In this document: piece by piece, positions 46,774 to 55,315 of the stretch
Layout of the letters: every line of letters begins with the position of its first letter
Position numbering within the stretch: the stretch's first letter is position 1
NCBI GenBank assembly: GCA_018222765.1
Contig: JAAEZT010000001.1
Location: 83,462-147,461, forward strand
DNA: 64,000 nt
Direction of reading: 5' to 3'
From: a bacterium
GTDB taxonomy: Bacteria; Verrucomicrobiota; Verrucomicrobiia; Verrucomicrobiales; Akkermansiaceae
The notes under the pieces: model-generated
Seen by the model: the letters and a program-made list of their open reading frames with translations, nothing else
Told to the model about the DNA's origin: nothing
The model's database searches: none
Program-made: the position numbers and the translations under genes

Positions 46774-47202
46774 ATGATCTCCCTCGTGAAAAAGACCCTA
46801 CTCGCCATTGTCCCGTCCGCCTTCCTGATCTCGTGCTCCAACTTTGGAAACGACGGACCAGCAGCCCCCGCCGCAGCCCCATACGCCGAAGGAAACCCTT
46901 ACGGCGTTCCCGGAGGCAACCTCCCGAATTATGATCCAAATTCAGCGGGTTACCAGCCAATCGCACCAATCAATCCCAGCGCCACCCCGGGAGTTGCTCC
47001 GGGATATCCAGTTGCTCCGGCAGCCCCTGTGACTCCGGTCGCACCAGCCGCCGCCAGCACTCATGTTGTCGTTGCAGGTGATTCCCTCTGGGGACTTGCC
47101 CGTCAGCACAACACCACTGTGGAGGCCATTCAGCAGGCCAATGCTCTGCCCAACACGCAAATTAACGTGGGGCAGACTCTTAACATTCCAGCCGCCCAAT
47201 AA
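46774..47202 (+). CDS. LysM-domain lipoprotein
   Basis: 142 aa. A lipoprotein signal (MISLVKKTLLAIVPSAFLISC, Cys at about 21) is followed by a Pro/Ala/Asn-rich low-complexity linker (about 28-92) and one C-terminal LysM domain (about 94-140: VVAGDSLWGLARQHNTTVEAI, NVGQTLNIP) that should bind peptidoglycan. It has no catalytic domain, so a structural or recruiting role is likely. It is closed by a perfect terminator. Confidence 0.88.
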   Translation: MISLVKKTLLAIVPSAFLISCSNFGNDGPAAPAAAPYAEGNPYGVPGGNLPNYDPNSAGYQPIAPINPSATPGVAPGYPVAPAAPVTPVAPAAASTHVVVAGDSLWGLARQHNTTVEAIQQANALPNTQINVGQTLNIPAAQ

Positions 47203-47227
47203 TCCTTTCGGCATCCTAACCTCTGCC

Positions 47228-47263
47228 AAAAGCGGGCTGGATCATCTCCAGCCCGCTTTTTTT
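47228..47263 (+). terminator. Intrinsic terminator after the LysM gene
   Basis: AAAAGCGGGCTGGA (47228-47241) pairs perfectly with TCCAGCCCGCTTTT (47247-47260), 5-base loop, T-run to 47263. The next gene's ATG is at 47270, only six bases after it. Confidence 0.93.
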
Positions 47264-47269
47264 AAACCC

Positions 47270-48247
47270 ATGAAATACCTTCTCCTCACCCTCTTTTTCT
47301 CGGTCTCCATTTTTGCCCAAGACAAGGCGCAACGGGACGCTCTCGTCGGCGCGCTTTTCGAAGCGCCCGACGCAGCCTCCTTTGAAAAAGCATTCGCGGC
47401 CGCCAAAGCCGGCAAGATCCCCAATCAAATTCTCGTCGAGGCACGGTTTCTTTATCTCGTCGACTACGCGGACCGGGCCACTCTCGCTGCCTTTGCGCCA
47501 ATCTTGAAAGAACAACTGAAAAAAGACCAAATGAACGAAAGCGTGATCTTTGCAGTCAAAGAGGACTTCATGGCGGTCTACGAATACACTCTCGCCCTTG
47601 GTGCGTTGGAAAAAAACGACTCCGCCGCTTTCAAAAAACACATCACCGAGGCCTTCTGGCTCAGCCCCTCCCAAGCCGGAGTCTTTGGACCACAAATCAA
47701 CGAACATCGATTGGCCAAAAAGATGGACACCCTCAAACTCGACCTGACCCAAGAACTGGAGGTTCAAAGTAAAGAACCCAAGAAAACCAGCCTCAAAAAA
47801 CTCCTCGGTGATTCTCCCGCCATCGCCCTTCACTTTTGGACGCCATGGTCGCAGGAGTCTGTGAATAGCTTTCCGGATTTTTTAGCAACATCAGAGGTTC
47901 TTCAAAAAAATAATCTCCCGTCCACATCGATCCTGATCACCGGCAACGCCGAATCACGAAACGACGCCGACTCATTTCTCGCCGAATACAAATCAGCACT
48001 CCCTGGATCCTGGTTGATCGACGCAAAAGAAAATCGACTGAGCACCACCCTTCGCATTACAAATTTTCCCACCATCGTTCTCATCGCGAAAGACGGAACA
48101 GTTCTTTTCCACGGCGATCCCGGTGCAAATAAATTTTGGACCCAACTAAAAAAACTCTCTCCAAACATTACCCGACCCCACTCGCCCGCCATCAATTCAC
48201 CACATCCGGAAGAGCGAAAAACAAGCGCTAACAAGGAGGAGCAGTAG
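47270..48247 (+). CDS. Secreted thioredoxin-like protein lacking the CXXC motif
   Basis: 325 aa from ATG 47270, giving a signal peptide (MKYLLLTLFFSVSIFA). The frame extends upstream but would read through the LysM gene. The middle is helical and charged. A thioredoxin-like fold starts near residue 180: ALHFWTPWSQESVNSF, where redox TlpA-like proteins have W.xWCxPC; both Cys are missing. The later cis-Pro segment is kept (TNFPTIVLIAKDGTVLFHG). It is probably a non-redox TlpA/ResA-like protein, for instance a binding or folding factor. It starts directly after a terminator, with no visible ribosome-binding site. Confidence 0.72.
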   Translation: MKYLLLTLFFSVSIFAQDKAQRDALVGALFEAPDAASFEKAFAAAKAGKIPNQILVEARFLYLVDYADRATLAAFAPILKEQLKKDQMNESVIFAVKEDFMAVYEYTLALGALEKNDSAAFKKHITEAFWLSPSQAGVFGPQINEHRLAKKMDTLKLDLTQELEVQSKEPKKTSLKKLLGDSPAIALHFWTPWSQESVNSFPDFLATSEVLQKNNLPSTSILITGNAESRNDADSFLAEYKSALPGSWLIDAKENRLSTTLRITNFPTIVLIAKDGTVLFHGDPGANKFWTQLKKLSPNITRPHSPAINSPHPEERKTSANKEEQ

Positions 48248-48321
48248 AACAATAAAGAAAGATTAACCTTGAACAAGTAGCTTAAAATCGGCTTGTTAGG
48301 TGCAACCAAACGCAAACATCC

Positions 48322-49173
48322 TTGTCTCGATTCGGAAATCCATCACCCCAGGAACTTCATGCGCTCGCTATTTTGTGGAGCGAAGGTCCAAGTACGGTGG
48401 GGCTCGTACACGAGCTTATCCATGGAAACGAGGAGCGCTCATACACCACGACCCTCGCGGTGATGCGCAACATCGAGAAGAAAAAATTGGCCAAACGAAG
48501 CAAGAATGGCCGGGCTCATGTTTACGAAGCGACGGTGAAGCGTGATGAGATCCTAAAACCCCTTCTAAAAGATCTCGTACAAAATGCTTTCAGTGGGAGC
48601 CTAGATGAGGCTATCCTATCTCTGATCTCAGTAGGTGTCATGACACCTGAAGGGAAAAACGCGGTAACGCGTGAACTAAATAAGCACAAAGCTATGGCTG
48701 CTAAAAAGAAGACCACAAAAAAGAAATCCGCCCCTAAAAAGGCTGCTAAAAAACCCGTGAAGCGCGCTACCAAGAAAAAGGTAGCTAAAAAAGCTGCACG
48801 CAAGCCCGCTAAAAAAGCGGCTAAGAAGAAGGTAGCTAAAAAAGCTACCAAGAAGAAGGTAGCTAAAAAAGCTGCCAAGAAGAAGGCCGCCCCTAAAAAG
48901 AAGGCCAAGAAAAAGGTAGCTAAGAAAAAAGCCGCTAAGAAAAAGGCCGCCCCTAAAAAGAAGGCCAAGAAAAAAGCAGCTAAGAAAAAAGCCACCAAGA
49001 AAAAGGTAGCCAAGAAAGCCACTAAAAAGAAGGCAGCCAAGAAAGCTGCCAAGAAAAAAGTAGCTAAGAAAAAAGCCACCAAGAAAAAAGCAGCCCCTAA
49101 AAAGGCCGCTAAAAAGAAGGCCGCCAAGAAAAAGGTAGCCAAGAAAAAAGCCGCTAAAAGAAAGCGCAAATAA
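48322..49173 (+). CDS. BlaI/MecI-type winged-helix protein fused to a histone-H1-like Lys/Ala tail
   Basis: 283 aa from TTG 48322. Residues about 7-115 match the BlaI/MecI/CopY repressor family: PSPQELHALAILWSEGPST, RSYTTTLAVMRNIEKKKL (recognition helix), RAHVYEATVKRDE, and the dimerisation helices with VQNAFSGSLDEAI. From residue 125 (MAAKKKTTKKK) to 283 the sequence is almost only Lys, Ala, Thr, Val and Pro in short repeats such as KKKVAKKA and KKAAPKKK, like bacterial H1 homologues (Hc1/AlgP-type tails). The frame is uninterrupted. It could bind a specific site through the wing and bulk DNA or RNA through the tail. No blaR1/mecR1 partner is adjacent. A terminator follows. Confidence 0.82.
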   Translation: MSRFGNPSPQELHALAILWSEGPSTVGLVHELIHGNEERSYTTTLAVMRNIEKKKLAKRSKNGRAHVYEATVKRDEILKPLLKDLVQNAFSGSLDEAILSLISVGVMTPEGKNAVTRELNKHKAMAAKKKTTKKKSAPKKAAKKPVKRATKKKVAKKAARKPAKKAAKKKVAKKATKKKVAKKAAKKKAAPKKKAKKKVAKKKAAKKKAAPKKKAKKKAAKKKATKKKVAKKATKKKAAKKAAKKKVAKKKATKKKAAPKKAAKKKAAKKKVAKKKAAKRKRK

Positions 49174-49200
49174 GAGACCCAACCCTCCCAAACTCTTTCC

Positions 49201-49232
49201 AAGGGACACCTCCTCGCGGGGTGTCCCTTTTT
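49201..49232 (+). terminator. Intrinsic terminator after the BlaI-H1 fusion gene
   Basis: AAGGGACACC (49201-49210) pairs with GGTGTCCCTT (49220-49229), 9-base loop, with a short T-run. It separates this gene from tRNA-Val. Confidence 0.88.
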
Positions 49233-49323
49233 CTTTATCCCTCTCCTCCGCAATCAAACCATTTTTTAAAAGAAAGGGATTGCCAGACCCGATTCGTCCT
49301 CTTAGCTTGCCGCCCGCTAAGGC

Positions 49324-49398
49324 GCTCGGCTAGCTCAGGGGTAGAGCACTACATTGACATTGTAGGGGTCGCTGGTTCAAATCCAGCGTCGAGCACCA
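49324..49398 (+). tRNA. tRNA-Val (anticodon GAC)
   Basis: Acceptor GCTCGGC (49324-49330) pairs with GTCGAGC (49388-49394) with one G-U pair. The anticodon stem is CTACA/TGTAG, loop TTGACAT, anticodon GAC at 49356-49358; the T-arm is GCTGG-TTCAAAT-CCAGC. The 3' ACCA is encoded (49395-49398), unlike the tRNA-Leu in this window. A T-run follows at once. Confidence 0.95.
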
Positions 49399-49420
49399 TT
49401 TTTTTTGTACGAATACCAAG

Positions 49421-50248
49421 GTGTCCCGCCCACAGATCAGCACAATTTTGAAACTGCTGGACGATGAAAATCAGGAGGTTCAAAACGGTATCCAGCAAGC
49501 ATTGCTCGACTATCGTGGCGATGCCAGTGATGACCTAGCCGCGCTGGGAATCCAACTTTCAGCTGAGACCAGCTCCCTACTTTCCAAATCCCTGCACTCC
49601 GGACGCCAGACTTCACTGAAAGAAAATTGGAGTGTTCCGTCCCGAAGCTTAAAAGATCCCGACGGAGACTGGGATGCCCTCGAAGCCCTCCTCCGCCTTC
49701 TTTCCGATTTTCTGCACGATGGCATCACCCTTCGGCCAAGCATGTCCGACGAACTCGACCTCCTCGCCACTGAAGCCGAAACCCAAGTCGAATCTCCAGC
49801 CGAACTCTCCGAATGGCTCTTCGCTTCCGATCGTTTTTCGGGCAACAAAACCAACCCCTACGACCCGCGAAACTCGGACCTTGCTTGGTGCCTCGAAGAG
49901 CGAAAAAGTAATCCACTTGGCCTTTCCCTGATTTATCTTCTCGTAGCTCAACGTATCGGCCTCCCCGTTTACGGCGTCAATTATCCCGGGCATTTCCTCT
50001 GTCTCATCGATCTCGATGTCGCGCCTACTCTCATCGATCCCTTCCATCGCGGTCGCCCCATTCCTGTGATGCAGCTTCTCCAGGAACACCCTGAGATTTC
50101 GAAAAAAGCAGCAGAAGCTGTTCGGCGTCCCTGTTCACTCGCAGCCATCCTTTCCCGCGTTCTTGCAAATATGAATCTCGCCTTCTCGAAGCTCAATCGA
50201 CTCGACGATGCCGATCTCATTGAAAATCTCGCGAAGACAATTAAGTGA
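49421..50248 (+). CDS. SirB1-family transglutaminase-like protein
   Basis: 275 aa from GTG 49421, 22 bases after tRNA-Val. It matches the SirB1/Transglut_core2 family (PF13369): a helical N-terminus, LSEWLFASDRFSGNKTNPYDPRNSDL, GLSLIYLLVAQRIGLPVYGVNYPGHFLCLI, and DPFHRGR. In this family the transglutaminase Cys is generally missing, so catalysis is doubtful; here the aligned segment also shows no clear Cys nucleophile. The stop overlaps the next start (ATGA), so the two are coupled. Confidence 0.85.
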   Translation: MSRPQISTILKLLDDENQEVQNGIQQALLDYRGDASDDLAALGIQLSAETSSLLSKSLHSGRQTSLKENWSVPSRSLKDPDGDWDALEALLRLLSDFLHDGITLRPSMSDELDLLATEAETQVESPAELSEWLFASDRFSGNKTNPYDPRNSDLAWCLEERKSNPLGLSLIYLLVAQRIGLPVYGVNYPGHFLCLIDLDVAPTLIDPFHRGRPIPVMQLLQEHPEISKKAAEAVRRPCSLAAILSRVLANMNLAFSKLNRLDDADLIENLAKTIK

Positions 50249-51075
50249 TGAAAATTGAAGAGGAGACTCTCAATGTTTTTGGGGAACGACTTCATCACTT
50301 GGTTCTTCATCCGGAATCCAGCCCTCGCGGCGGTCTTGTCTTTTTTCATGGTCAGGGCGACTTCATCGACCGCTATCCAGGTATCCTCAAGCCATTCGTC
50401 GACGCTGGCTTGAAGTGCCTCCTCACTGAACTCCCCGGCCACGGACGCTCTCCGGGAAAAAGAGGACACATTCCCCACATCGGCTTCGTTGATCAAATCC
50501 TTGACTCCTCTCTCGAAAAAATCGAGGGCCCTGTGACTATCGCCGGTCACTCGATGGGTGGACTAATGACCCTAAGACTGCTCATTACTCATCCCGGTCT
50601 CTTCAAAAACGCTTGGATCAGCTCCCCTCTCCTCGACCCCATGAATCAGGCCAAGCCATGGATGCGAGCAATTCTTCCCCATCTGACTCCAATTCTTCCC
50701 CGGGTGACGGTGAGCACGGGAGTAACAAGCGAGGATTGCCGGGACGACTCGGCACAATCAGAGCCAAGCTCGACTCAACTCTACCACAGCAGAGTTTCCC
50801 TCATCTGGGGACGAACTCTTTCCCTGATCGCTGAGGAAGTGAACGAGAAATTCACCCAACTCCCCTCCGCAACCAGACTCATCTTCACCCAGGGAAAAGA
50901 TGATCGAATCTGTCCCCCCCAATTCCTCCGGGAACGTTTGCTCAAGGTTACCCACCCAGCCATCACCTACGAAGAAATCCCCGGCGCCCGCCACGAGCCC
51001 TTCGGCGACCCGACCGGAAACGAGCTAGCAAAAATAATCACTCTCTGGCTCGCCCAAACGGCCTCGATCGTCTGA
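50245..51075 (+). CDS. Alpha/beta hydrolase (monoacylglycerol lipase / S33-like)
   Basis: 276 aa, overlapping the previous stop by 4 bases (ATGA). It shows the Hydrolase_4 layout: oxyanion segment VFFHGQGDFIDRYPG (about 33-47), nucleophile Ser in AGHSMGGLMTL (about 97-107), acid Asp in FTQGKDDRICPP, and His in GARHEPFGD near the C-terminus, so the triad is complete. No signal peptide, so cytoplasmic. Substrates may be monoacylglycerols or lysophospholipids; the sequence does not tell. Confidence 0.87.
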   Translation: MMKIEEETLNVFGERLHHLVLHPESSPRGGLVFFHGQGDFIDRYPGILKPFVDAGLKCLLTELPGHGRSPGKRGHIPHIGFVDQILDSSLEKIEGPVTIAGHSMGGLMTLRLLITHPGLFKNAWISSPLLDPMNQAKPWMRAILPHLTPILPRVTVSTGVTSEDCRDDSAQSEPSSTQLYHSRVSLIWGRTLSLIAEEVNEKFTQLPSATRLIFTQGKDDRICPPQFLRERLLKVTHPAITYEEIPGARHEPFGDPTGNELAKIITLWLAQTASIV

Positions 51076-51105
51076 TAATGGTGAGAGCGGCAAGGGGGGG
51101 AATGC

Positions 51106-51143
51106 TGTCTGACATATTTACCGAATGTATCGCTTATCAGACA
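51106..51143. repeat. Inverted repeat between hydrolase and pyrophosphatase genes
   Basis: TGTCTGA (51106-51112) and TCAGACA (51137-51143) form a perfect 7-bp dyad with a 24-base spacer, about 60 bases before the hppA start. A possible operator or terminator stem; the T-run is missing. A chance dyad is possible. Confidence 0.3.
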
Positions 51144-51202
51144 AATTCGTTGCTTGCGACCTCTGACTCCCTAAGTTCTCGGCCTTCCCAATAACAACAT
51201 TT

Positions 51203-53284
51203 ATGCCTGCCATCTACACGCCCATCCTCGGTTTCATTGGACTCGTCTTTGCAGCCTTGATTCTCCGGAACATTATCAGTCGCGATGGAGGTGAAGGAAA
51301 AGTCGCCGGAATCGCGGAAAAGATCCACGTCGGCGCGATGGTCTTCATGAAAAGGGAGACCAAACTCATCGCCGGTTTTGCCATCGTAATCGGACTGGCT
51401 CTCTTCTTTTTCCAGGATCCTGCTTTTGGCAAACAGCAATCACTCGCCTTCTTTCTTGGCTGTCTCGCCTCTTCGACCGCGGGCTTCATCGGAATGTATA
51501 CCGCCACCAAGGCCAACGTCCGCACTGCGATCGCCGCCAATGACAGGGGCGCTTCCGAAGCTCTTACCGTAGCCTTCTTCGGAGGCTCCGTGATGGGGCT
51601 CACCGTCGCCTCAATGGGCCTTCTTGGACTGGGTGGCCTCTTCGTTTACTTCCAATCAGACTCCACCCATCTTGCCGAAATCCTCGAAGGCTTCGCCATG
51701 GGAGCCTCACTCGTCGCTCTCTTCTACCGCGTCGGCGGTGGTATTTTCACCAAGGCTGCCGACGTTGGAGCTGACCTCGTCGGGAAGGTCGAGGCTGGCA
51801 TTCCTGAAGACGACCCCCGCAACCCGGGCGTGATCGCAGACAACGTCGGAGACAATGTTGGTGACGTCGCCGGAATGGGATCAGACATCTTCGAATCCTA
51901 CTGCGGAGCCCAAATTGCCACCGTCGCAATCGGAGCCTCTCTTGGCGCCCGCGTTGCCGAAGCCAACACCGGTATTGCCGCAACCACGATCGAAAAACTT
52001 GGCGCTGCCTCCGATCCATCCATTCTTCTTCAGCTTCCTCTCATCCTGACATCCGTCGGCTTGATTTGTTCCATTCTGGGGATCTTCCTTGTCCGAACCA
52101 TGTCCGACAAAAACCCCGCCAAAGCACTTCGCTATGGCACCATCGGATCAGCCATTCTCTTCATCGTTGCTGCGTTTATCGTCGGATCATCACTCGGCCT
52201 CTCCCAGAATGTCGCTCTCGCCGTCCTCTCCGGGGCCGTCGGAGGAATCATCATCGGCCTCATCACCGAACACTACACTGGTGGCGCCCCTGTTCGTGAA
52301 ATTGCCCATCAAGGCGAAACCGGAGTGGCCACGCTCATGATCTCCGGACTCGCAGTGGGACTCAGGTCTGTCGTCGTTCCTCTCTTCACTATCGCCGCGA
52401 CCATTTATATCTCTTACGAATTTGCCGGCCTCTACGGAGTAGGTCTCGCCGCAGTCGGGATGCTCGGCACGGTCGGAATCACCATGGCCATCGATGCCTA
52501 CGGCCCCGTCGCTGACAACGCCGGAGGCATTGCCGAGATGGCTGAAATGGGCAAGGAAACACGCACCATCACCGATGGACTGGATGCCGTCGGAAATACC
52601 ACCGCCGCGATCGGAAAAGGCTTCGCCATCGGTGCAGCCGGACTAGCCGCCCTCGCCCTCATCACCGCCTTCATCCAGAAAACGCAAATCTCACTCGATC
52701 TCGCCGATCCCGATTCGCTCCGCCTCTTCTTTGTCGGACTGATTATTGGGGGAGCGATTCCTTTCCTCAACGGAGCCATCACGATGAATGCCGTCGGCGA
52801 AGCGGCTTTTGAAATGATCACCGAGATCCGCCGTCAGTTCCGCGAAATCCCCGGCCTCCTTGCTGGCAAAGCCGAACCGGAAACCGAACGCTGTATCGAT
52901 ATCGCCACCGCTGCCGCCACCAAGCGGATGATCGGACCCGCTCTCCTCGCTGTGGGCACCCCCCTAATCGTTGGATTTGGATTTGAATGGATCGGTGACG
53001 AAGGAACTCAAAGCGGAGCCAAGGCCCTCGCTGGAACACTTTGCGGAGCTCTCCTCGGCTGTGTTCTCCTCGCTCTCATGATGTCCAACTCTGGCGGCGC
53101 TTGGGATAACGCCAAAAAATACGTCGAAGACGGAAACAACGGCGGCAAAGGTTCCGAGACACACGCGGCGAGCGTCGTGGGCGATACCGTGGGCGACCCT
53201 CTCAAGGACACCTCTGGCCCCTCGATGAACATCCTAATTAACGTTATGGCCATCGTTAGCTTGGTGATCGCCGGCCTGCTCTAA
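51203..53284 (+). CDS. hppA: Membrane-bound ion-translocating pyrophosphatase, K+-dependent type
   Basis: 693 aa, about 16 membrane spans. The catalytic block [20 protein letters not shown] and [15 protein letters not shown] (about 190-235) and the C-terminal [20 protein letters not shown] are intact. In the sixth-loop element [10 protein letters not shown] an Ala occupies the position that is Lys in K+-independent enzymes, so it should be K+-dependent. It couples PPi hydrolysis to H+ (or Na+) export; Na+ and H+ types are not separated by these motifs alone. It recovers biosynthetic PPi energy in the membrane. Confidence 0.94.
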   Translation: MPAIYTPILGFIGLVFAALILRNIISRDGGEGKVAGIAEKIHVGAMVFMKRETKLIAGFAIVIGLALFFFQDPAFGKQQSLAFFLGCLASSTAGFIGMYTATKANVRTAIAANDRGASEALTVAFFGGSVMGLTVASMGLLGLGGLFVYFQSDSTHLAEILEGFAMGASLVALFYRVGGGIFTKAADVGADLVGKVEAGIPEDDPRNPGVIADNVGDNVGDVAGMGSDIFESYCGAQIATVAIGASLGARVAEANTGIAATTIEKLGAASDPSILLQLPLILTSVGLICSILGIFLVRTMSDKNPAKALRYGTIGSAILFIVAAFIVGSSLGLSQNVALAVLSGAVGGIIIGLITEHYTGGAPVREIAHQGETGVATLMISGLAVGLRSVVVPLFTIAATIYISYEFAGLYGVGLAAVGMLGTVGITMAIDAYGPVADNAGGIAEMAEMGKETRTITDGLDAVGNTTAAIGKGFAIGAAGLAALALITAFIQKTQISLDLADPDSLRLFFVGLIIGGAIPFLNGAITMNAVGEAAFEMITEIRRQFREIPGLLAGKAEPETERCIDIATAAATKRMIGPALLAVGTPLIVGFGFEWIGDEGTQSGAKALAGTLCGALLGCVLLALMMSNSGGAWDNAKKYVEDGNNGGKGSETHAASVVGDTVGDPLKDTSGPSMNILINVMAIVSLVIAGLL

Positions 53285-53291
53285 AAAATAA

Positions 53292-53322
53292 ACCGCCGTG
53301 ATCCTCGCAGAATCACGGCGGT
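53292..53322 (-). terminator. Terminator hairpin downstream of the small lipoprotein gene
   Basis: ACCGCCGTGAT (53292-53302) pairs perfectly with ATCACGGCGGT (53312-53322). The T-run appears only on the minus strand (the A-run 53283-53288 in plus), so it mainly ends the minus-strand transcript from 53472; hppA ends at 53284 and may use the hairpin as a 3' stabiliser. Confidence 0.75.
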
Positions 53323-53346
53323 GCGCTGAAAAGAGGCCAGATAAGC

Positions 53347-53472
53347 TTACTTAGCTGGCTCAACATCAATGTAGTCTTGGTTCGACTTCACCTGCATAGG
53401 ATCAGGAGAGGAACAACAACTGCCAAGGGTAACAAGTGCAGCCAGGGCACTGAGGATTACGAGTAGTTTCAT
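53347..53472 (-). CDS. 41-residue lipoprotein, too short for usual gene calling
   Basis: Start ATG at 53472, stop TAA at 53347. It reads MKLLVILSALAALVTLGSC followed by CSSPDP and a short polar tail ending EPAK. The hydrophobic leader with LGSC is a perfect lipobox, Cys19 being the probable lipidated residue. A purine-rich AAAGAA element precedes the start and a terminator hairpin follows the stop at 53302, so a short transcript is well delimited. Small lipoproteins of this size resemble entericidin-like or other envelope peptides, but no family is assigned. Confidence 0.65.
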   Translation of the reverse strand: MKLLVILSALAALVTLGSCCSSPDPMQVKSNQDYIDVEPAK

Positions 53473-53501
53473 TATTCTATTCTTTCTTTTTGGGTTAAAA
53501 A

Positions 53502-54377
53502 TTATCGGCGCACCTGGTTCCGGGGAGCCTCGGCAAAGGGACTGGCACCACCTCGCTGCCGCGCCTCCTGCCAGCTTGCCTTGTCATGATAAACCGCCAT
53601 TCCCATCACTCCGACATTTCGGGTATCAGCTCCACTGATGTGAGCGTAGGATGCTCCCACCGAGGAAAATTTAAATGCGGCGACGGCCGACTCTGACGTG
53701 CGAAATCCTTTTACCTCAAGCGTTTTTCCAGGAGCAATGACGTAACCTTTTTTTCGAACCGAAGCAGCTTTTCCATCGATGACATCCAGACCGTCAACGC
53801 TCAAAACAACCTCGACACGATTCGCGCTCTTGTTCTTAACGATCAATGAGTAGGTCTTGCCTTTTTTCCCAATAATCATGCGATCACCCCTCCACGAATA
53901 ACTCGGCAACATCCCCCAGCCACTCTTCACCCCCCACTCCACGAGTCCACCAGCGGCACTTTGCAGCCCGGATGTTTTATATTTCGTGTTTACCCCCATC
54001 GAGGCCGCACCATCAGTGTCGTTGTAGCGAATCATCGCAATCTTACCGGTCGGTTTCGATGATGCCCGCACGAAACTGGTATAAGATATTTTTGAATTTA
54101 CCTCGTCACCCCATCCCGTCGCAAGACCGCTCCTTGGAACGTCATTATTCAGAGTCCTATCCATTGAATTGCGATTCACTGCATCTTCTCCCGACCGCAC
54201 TCCTGCGATGGCCACTCCGCCGACCTCCTCCTGAGCACTGGAAGGCGTCATAGCTGGAGCAGGTAGAGCTGACTGCTGCACGGAACAACTCGCTATGCTC
54301 CAGGCTGTCAATCCCAGTAAGACTCCCCTTCCAAGGCTTTCTCGTATTTGCATTTTCCAACGATCATCTCTCTTCAT
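53502..54377 (-). CDS. Lipoprotein with conserved C-terminal domain of unknown function
   Basis: About 291 aa from ATG 54377; ATG 54353 gives an even tighter signal peptide (MQIRESLGRGVLLGLTAW, then SIASC). The mature N-terminus is Ser/Pro-rich. Residues about 150-260 form a beta-rich domain (GKTYSLIVKNKSANRVEVVL, DGLDVIDGKAASVRKKGYV, DTRNVGVMGMAVY) that recurs in uncharacterised secreted proteins. It is divergent from the L,D-transpeptidase gene, with a long dyad between them. Confidence 0.68.
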   Translation of the reverse strand: MKRDDRWKMQIRESLGRGVLLGLTAWSIASCSVQQSALPAPAMTPSSAQEEVGGVAIAGVRSGEDAVNRNSMDRTLNNDVPRSGLATGWGDEVNSKISYTSFVRASSKPTGKIAMIRYNDTDGAASMGVNTKYKTSGLQSAAGGLVEWGVKSGWGMLPSYSWRGDRMIIGKKGKTYSLIVKNKSANRVEVVLSVDGLDVIDGKAASVRKKGYVIAPGKTLEVKGFRTSESAVAAFKFSSVGASYAHISGADTRNVGVMGMAVYHDKASWQEARQRGGASPFAEAPRNQVRR

Positions 54378-54386
54378 AACCCTGCT

Positions 54387-54434
54387 AAAAAAACAGCAAT
54401 TAAACATCTCGTCAACGAATAATGCTGTTTTTTT
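54387..54434. repeat. 12-bp dyad between divergent lipoprotein and L,D-transpeptidase genes
   Basis: AAAAAAACAGCA (54387-54398) and TGCTGTTTTTTT (54423-54434) are a perfect 12-bp inverted repeat with a 24-base AT-rich interior. It starts about 10 bases from the ATG at 54377, in a divergent promoter region. It could be an operator for a shared regulator; as an RNA it would also look like a terminator in both directions. Confidence 0.6.
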
Positions 54435-54513
54435 AACACTTTGTGCAAGCTGGATGGTGTTGTTGTTCACTTGACCTCCTAATTGCTTTCATCCATTACA
54501 CCTCCACCACCAG

Positions 54514-55164
54514 ATGAAACTGATTCGATTATTCCCCCTCCTTGTTGGCGCCGGTCTTGGCCTGCTGACCTCTGGTTGTTCCAAAAACATCACGGCAAAT
54601 CCCAATCAGACTGTCATCAAAGATGCCATTTTTGTGAATCCCTACCCACCGGGGACCTACGCCCACTTCACGGCGGAAAACTACCCCAATACGACCAAGA
54701 CCTGGAAAAACCACAGCGTATTAGAAAAAACGAATTCGTCTAACAGCCGCATCAATATCAATCTCTCCCTACAGCGTGGCTTCCTCATGCTAGGTAACCA
54801 AATCGCCATGGACTATCGCGTTTCGAGTGGAAGATCCGAGTATGCCACCCCTCCAGGCAGTTATCGCGTTATTGAGAAGGTTCAAAAGAAGCGCTCCAAC
54901 CTCTACGGCCGCATTCTCGATTCCTCTGGCGAAACGGTGAACTCCGATGCTGACATTAGAGAGGACTCTGTCCCTGATGGCGGTAGCTTCCTTGGAGCCT
55001 CCATGCCCTACTGGATGCGCCTTACCGGTTCTGGAATCGGAATGCACCAGGGCATCGTCAATCAAAGTTATGCCTCCCACGGATGTATTCGCACCCACTA
55101 CTCCGCAATCCCCACTGTGTTTTCAAAAACCAGAGTGGGAACCCCCGTGGATATAACGCCTTGA
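54514..55164 (+). CDS. L,D-transpeptidase (YkuD family) lipoprotein
   Basis: 216 aa. Lipoprotein signal MKLIRLFPLLVGAGLGLLTSGC with Cys at about 22. The YkuD domain starts near RININLSLQRGFLMLGN and contains the catalytic motif SHGCIRTH, with Cys preceded by His and followed by Arg, plus the upstream GSGIGMHQG segment. It would make 3-3 peptidoglycan cross-links or attach proteins to peptidoglycan. It is divergent from the lipoprotein at 53502-54377. Confidence 0.88.
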   Translation: MKLIRLFPLLVGAGLGLLTSGCSKNITANPNQTVIKDAIFVNPYPPGTYAHFTAENYPNTTKTWKNHSVLEKTNSSNSRININLSLQRGFLMLGNQIAMDYRVSSGRSEYATPPGSYRVIEKVQKKRSNLYGRILDSSGETVNSDADIREDSVPDGGSFLGASMPYWMRLTGSGIGMHQGIVNQSYASHGCIRTHYSAIPTVFSKTRVGTPVDITP

Positions 55165-55315
55165 CGCTGCCCTCAAGTCCAACCTCGGAAAAGACACTTC
55201 GCCACCTTGAGCCTTCTCTCGGGAGCATTGCCATTGTTGAGTTGTATTAGCTCCAAAGTTGGCAAGAGCGACCAAGAAAATTTTAGGCCCGTAATGATTA
55301 TCGAAACACTATGAG

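Noticed and set aside
48690-49165. Tandem DNA repeats that could suggest a CRISPR or satellite
   Set aside because: They are codons for Lys and Ala in an open frame; no direct repeat of constant length with unique spacers is seen.
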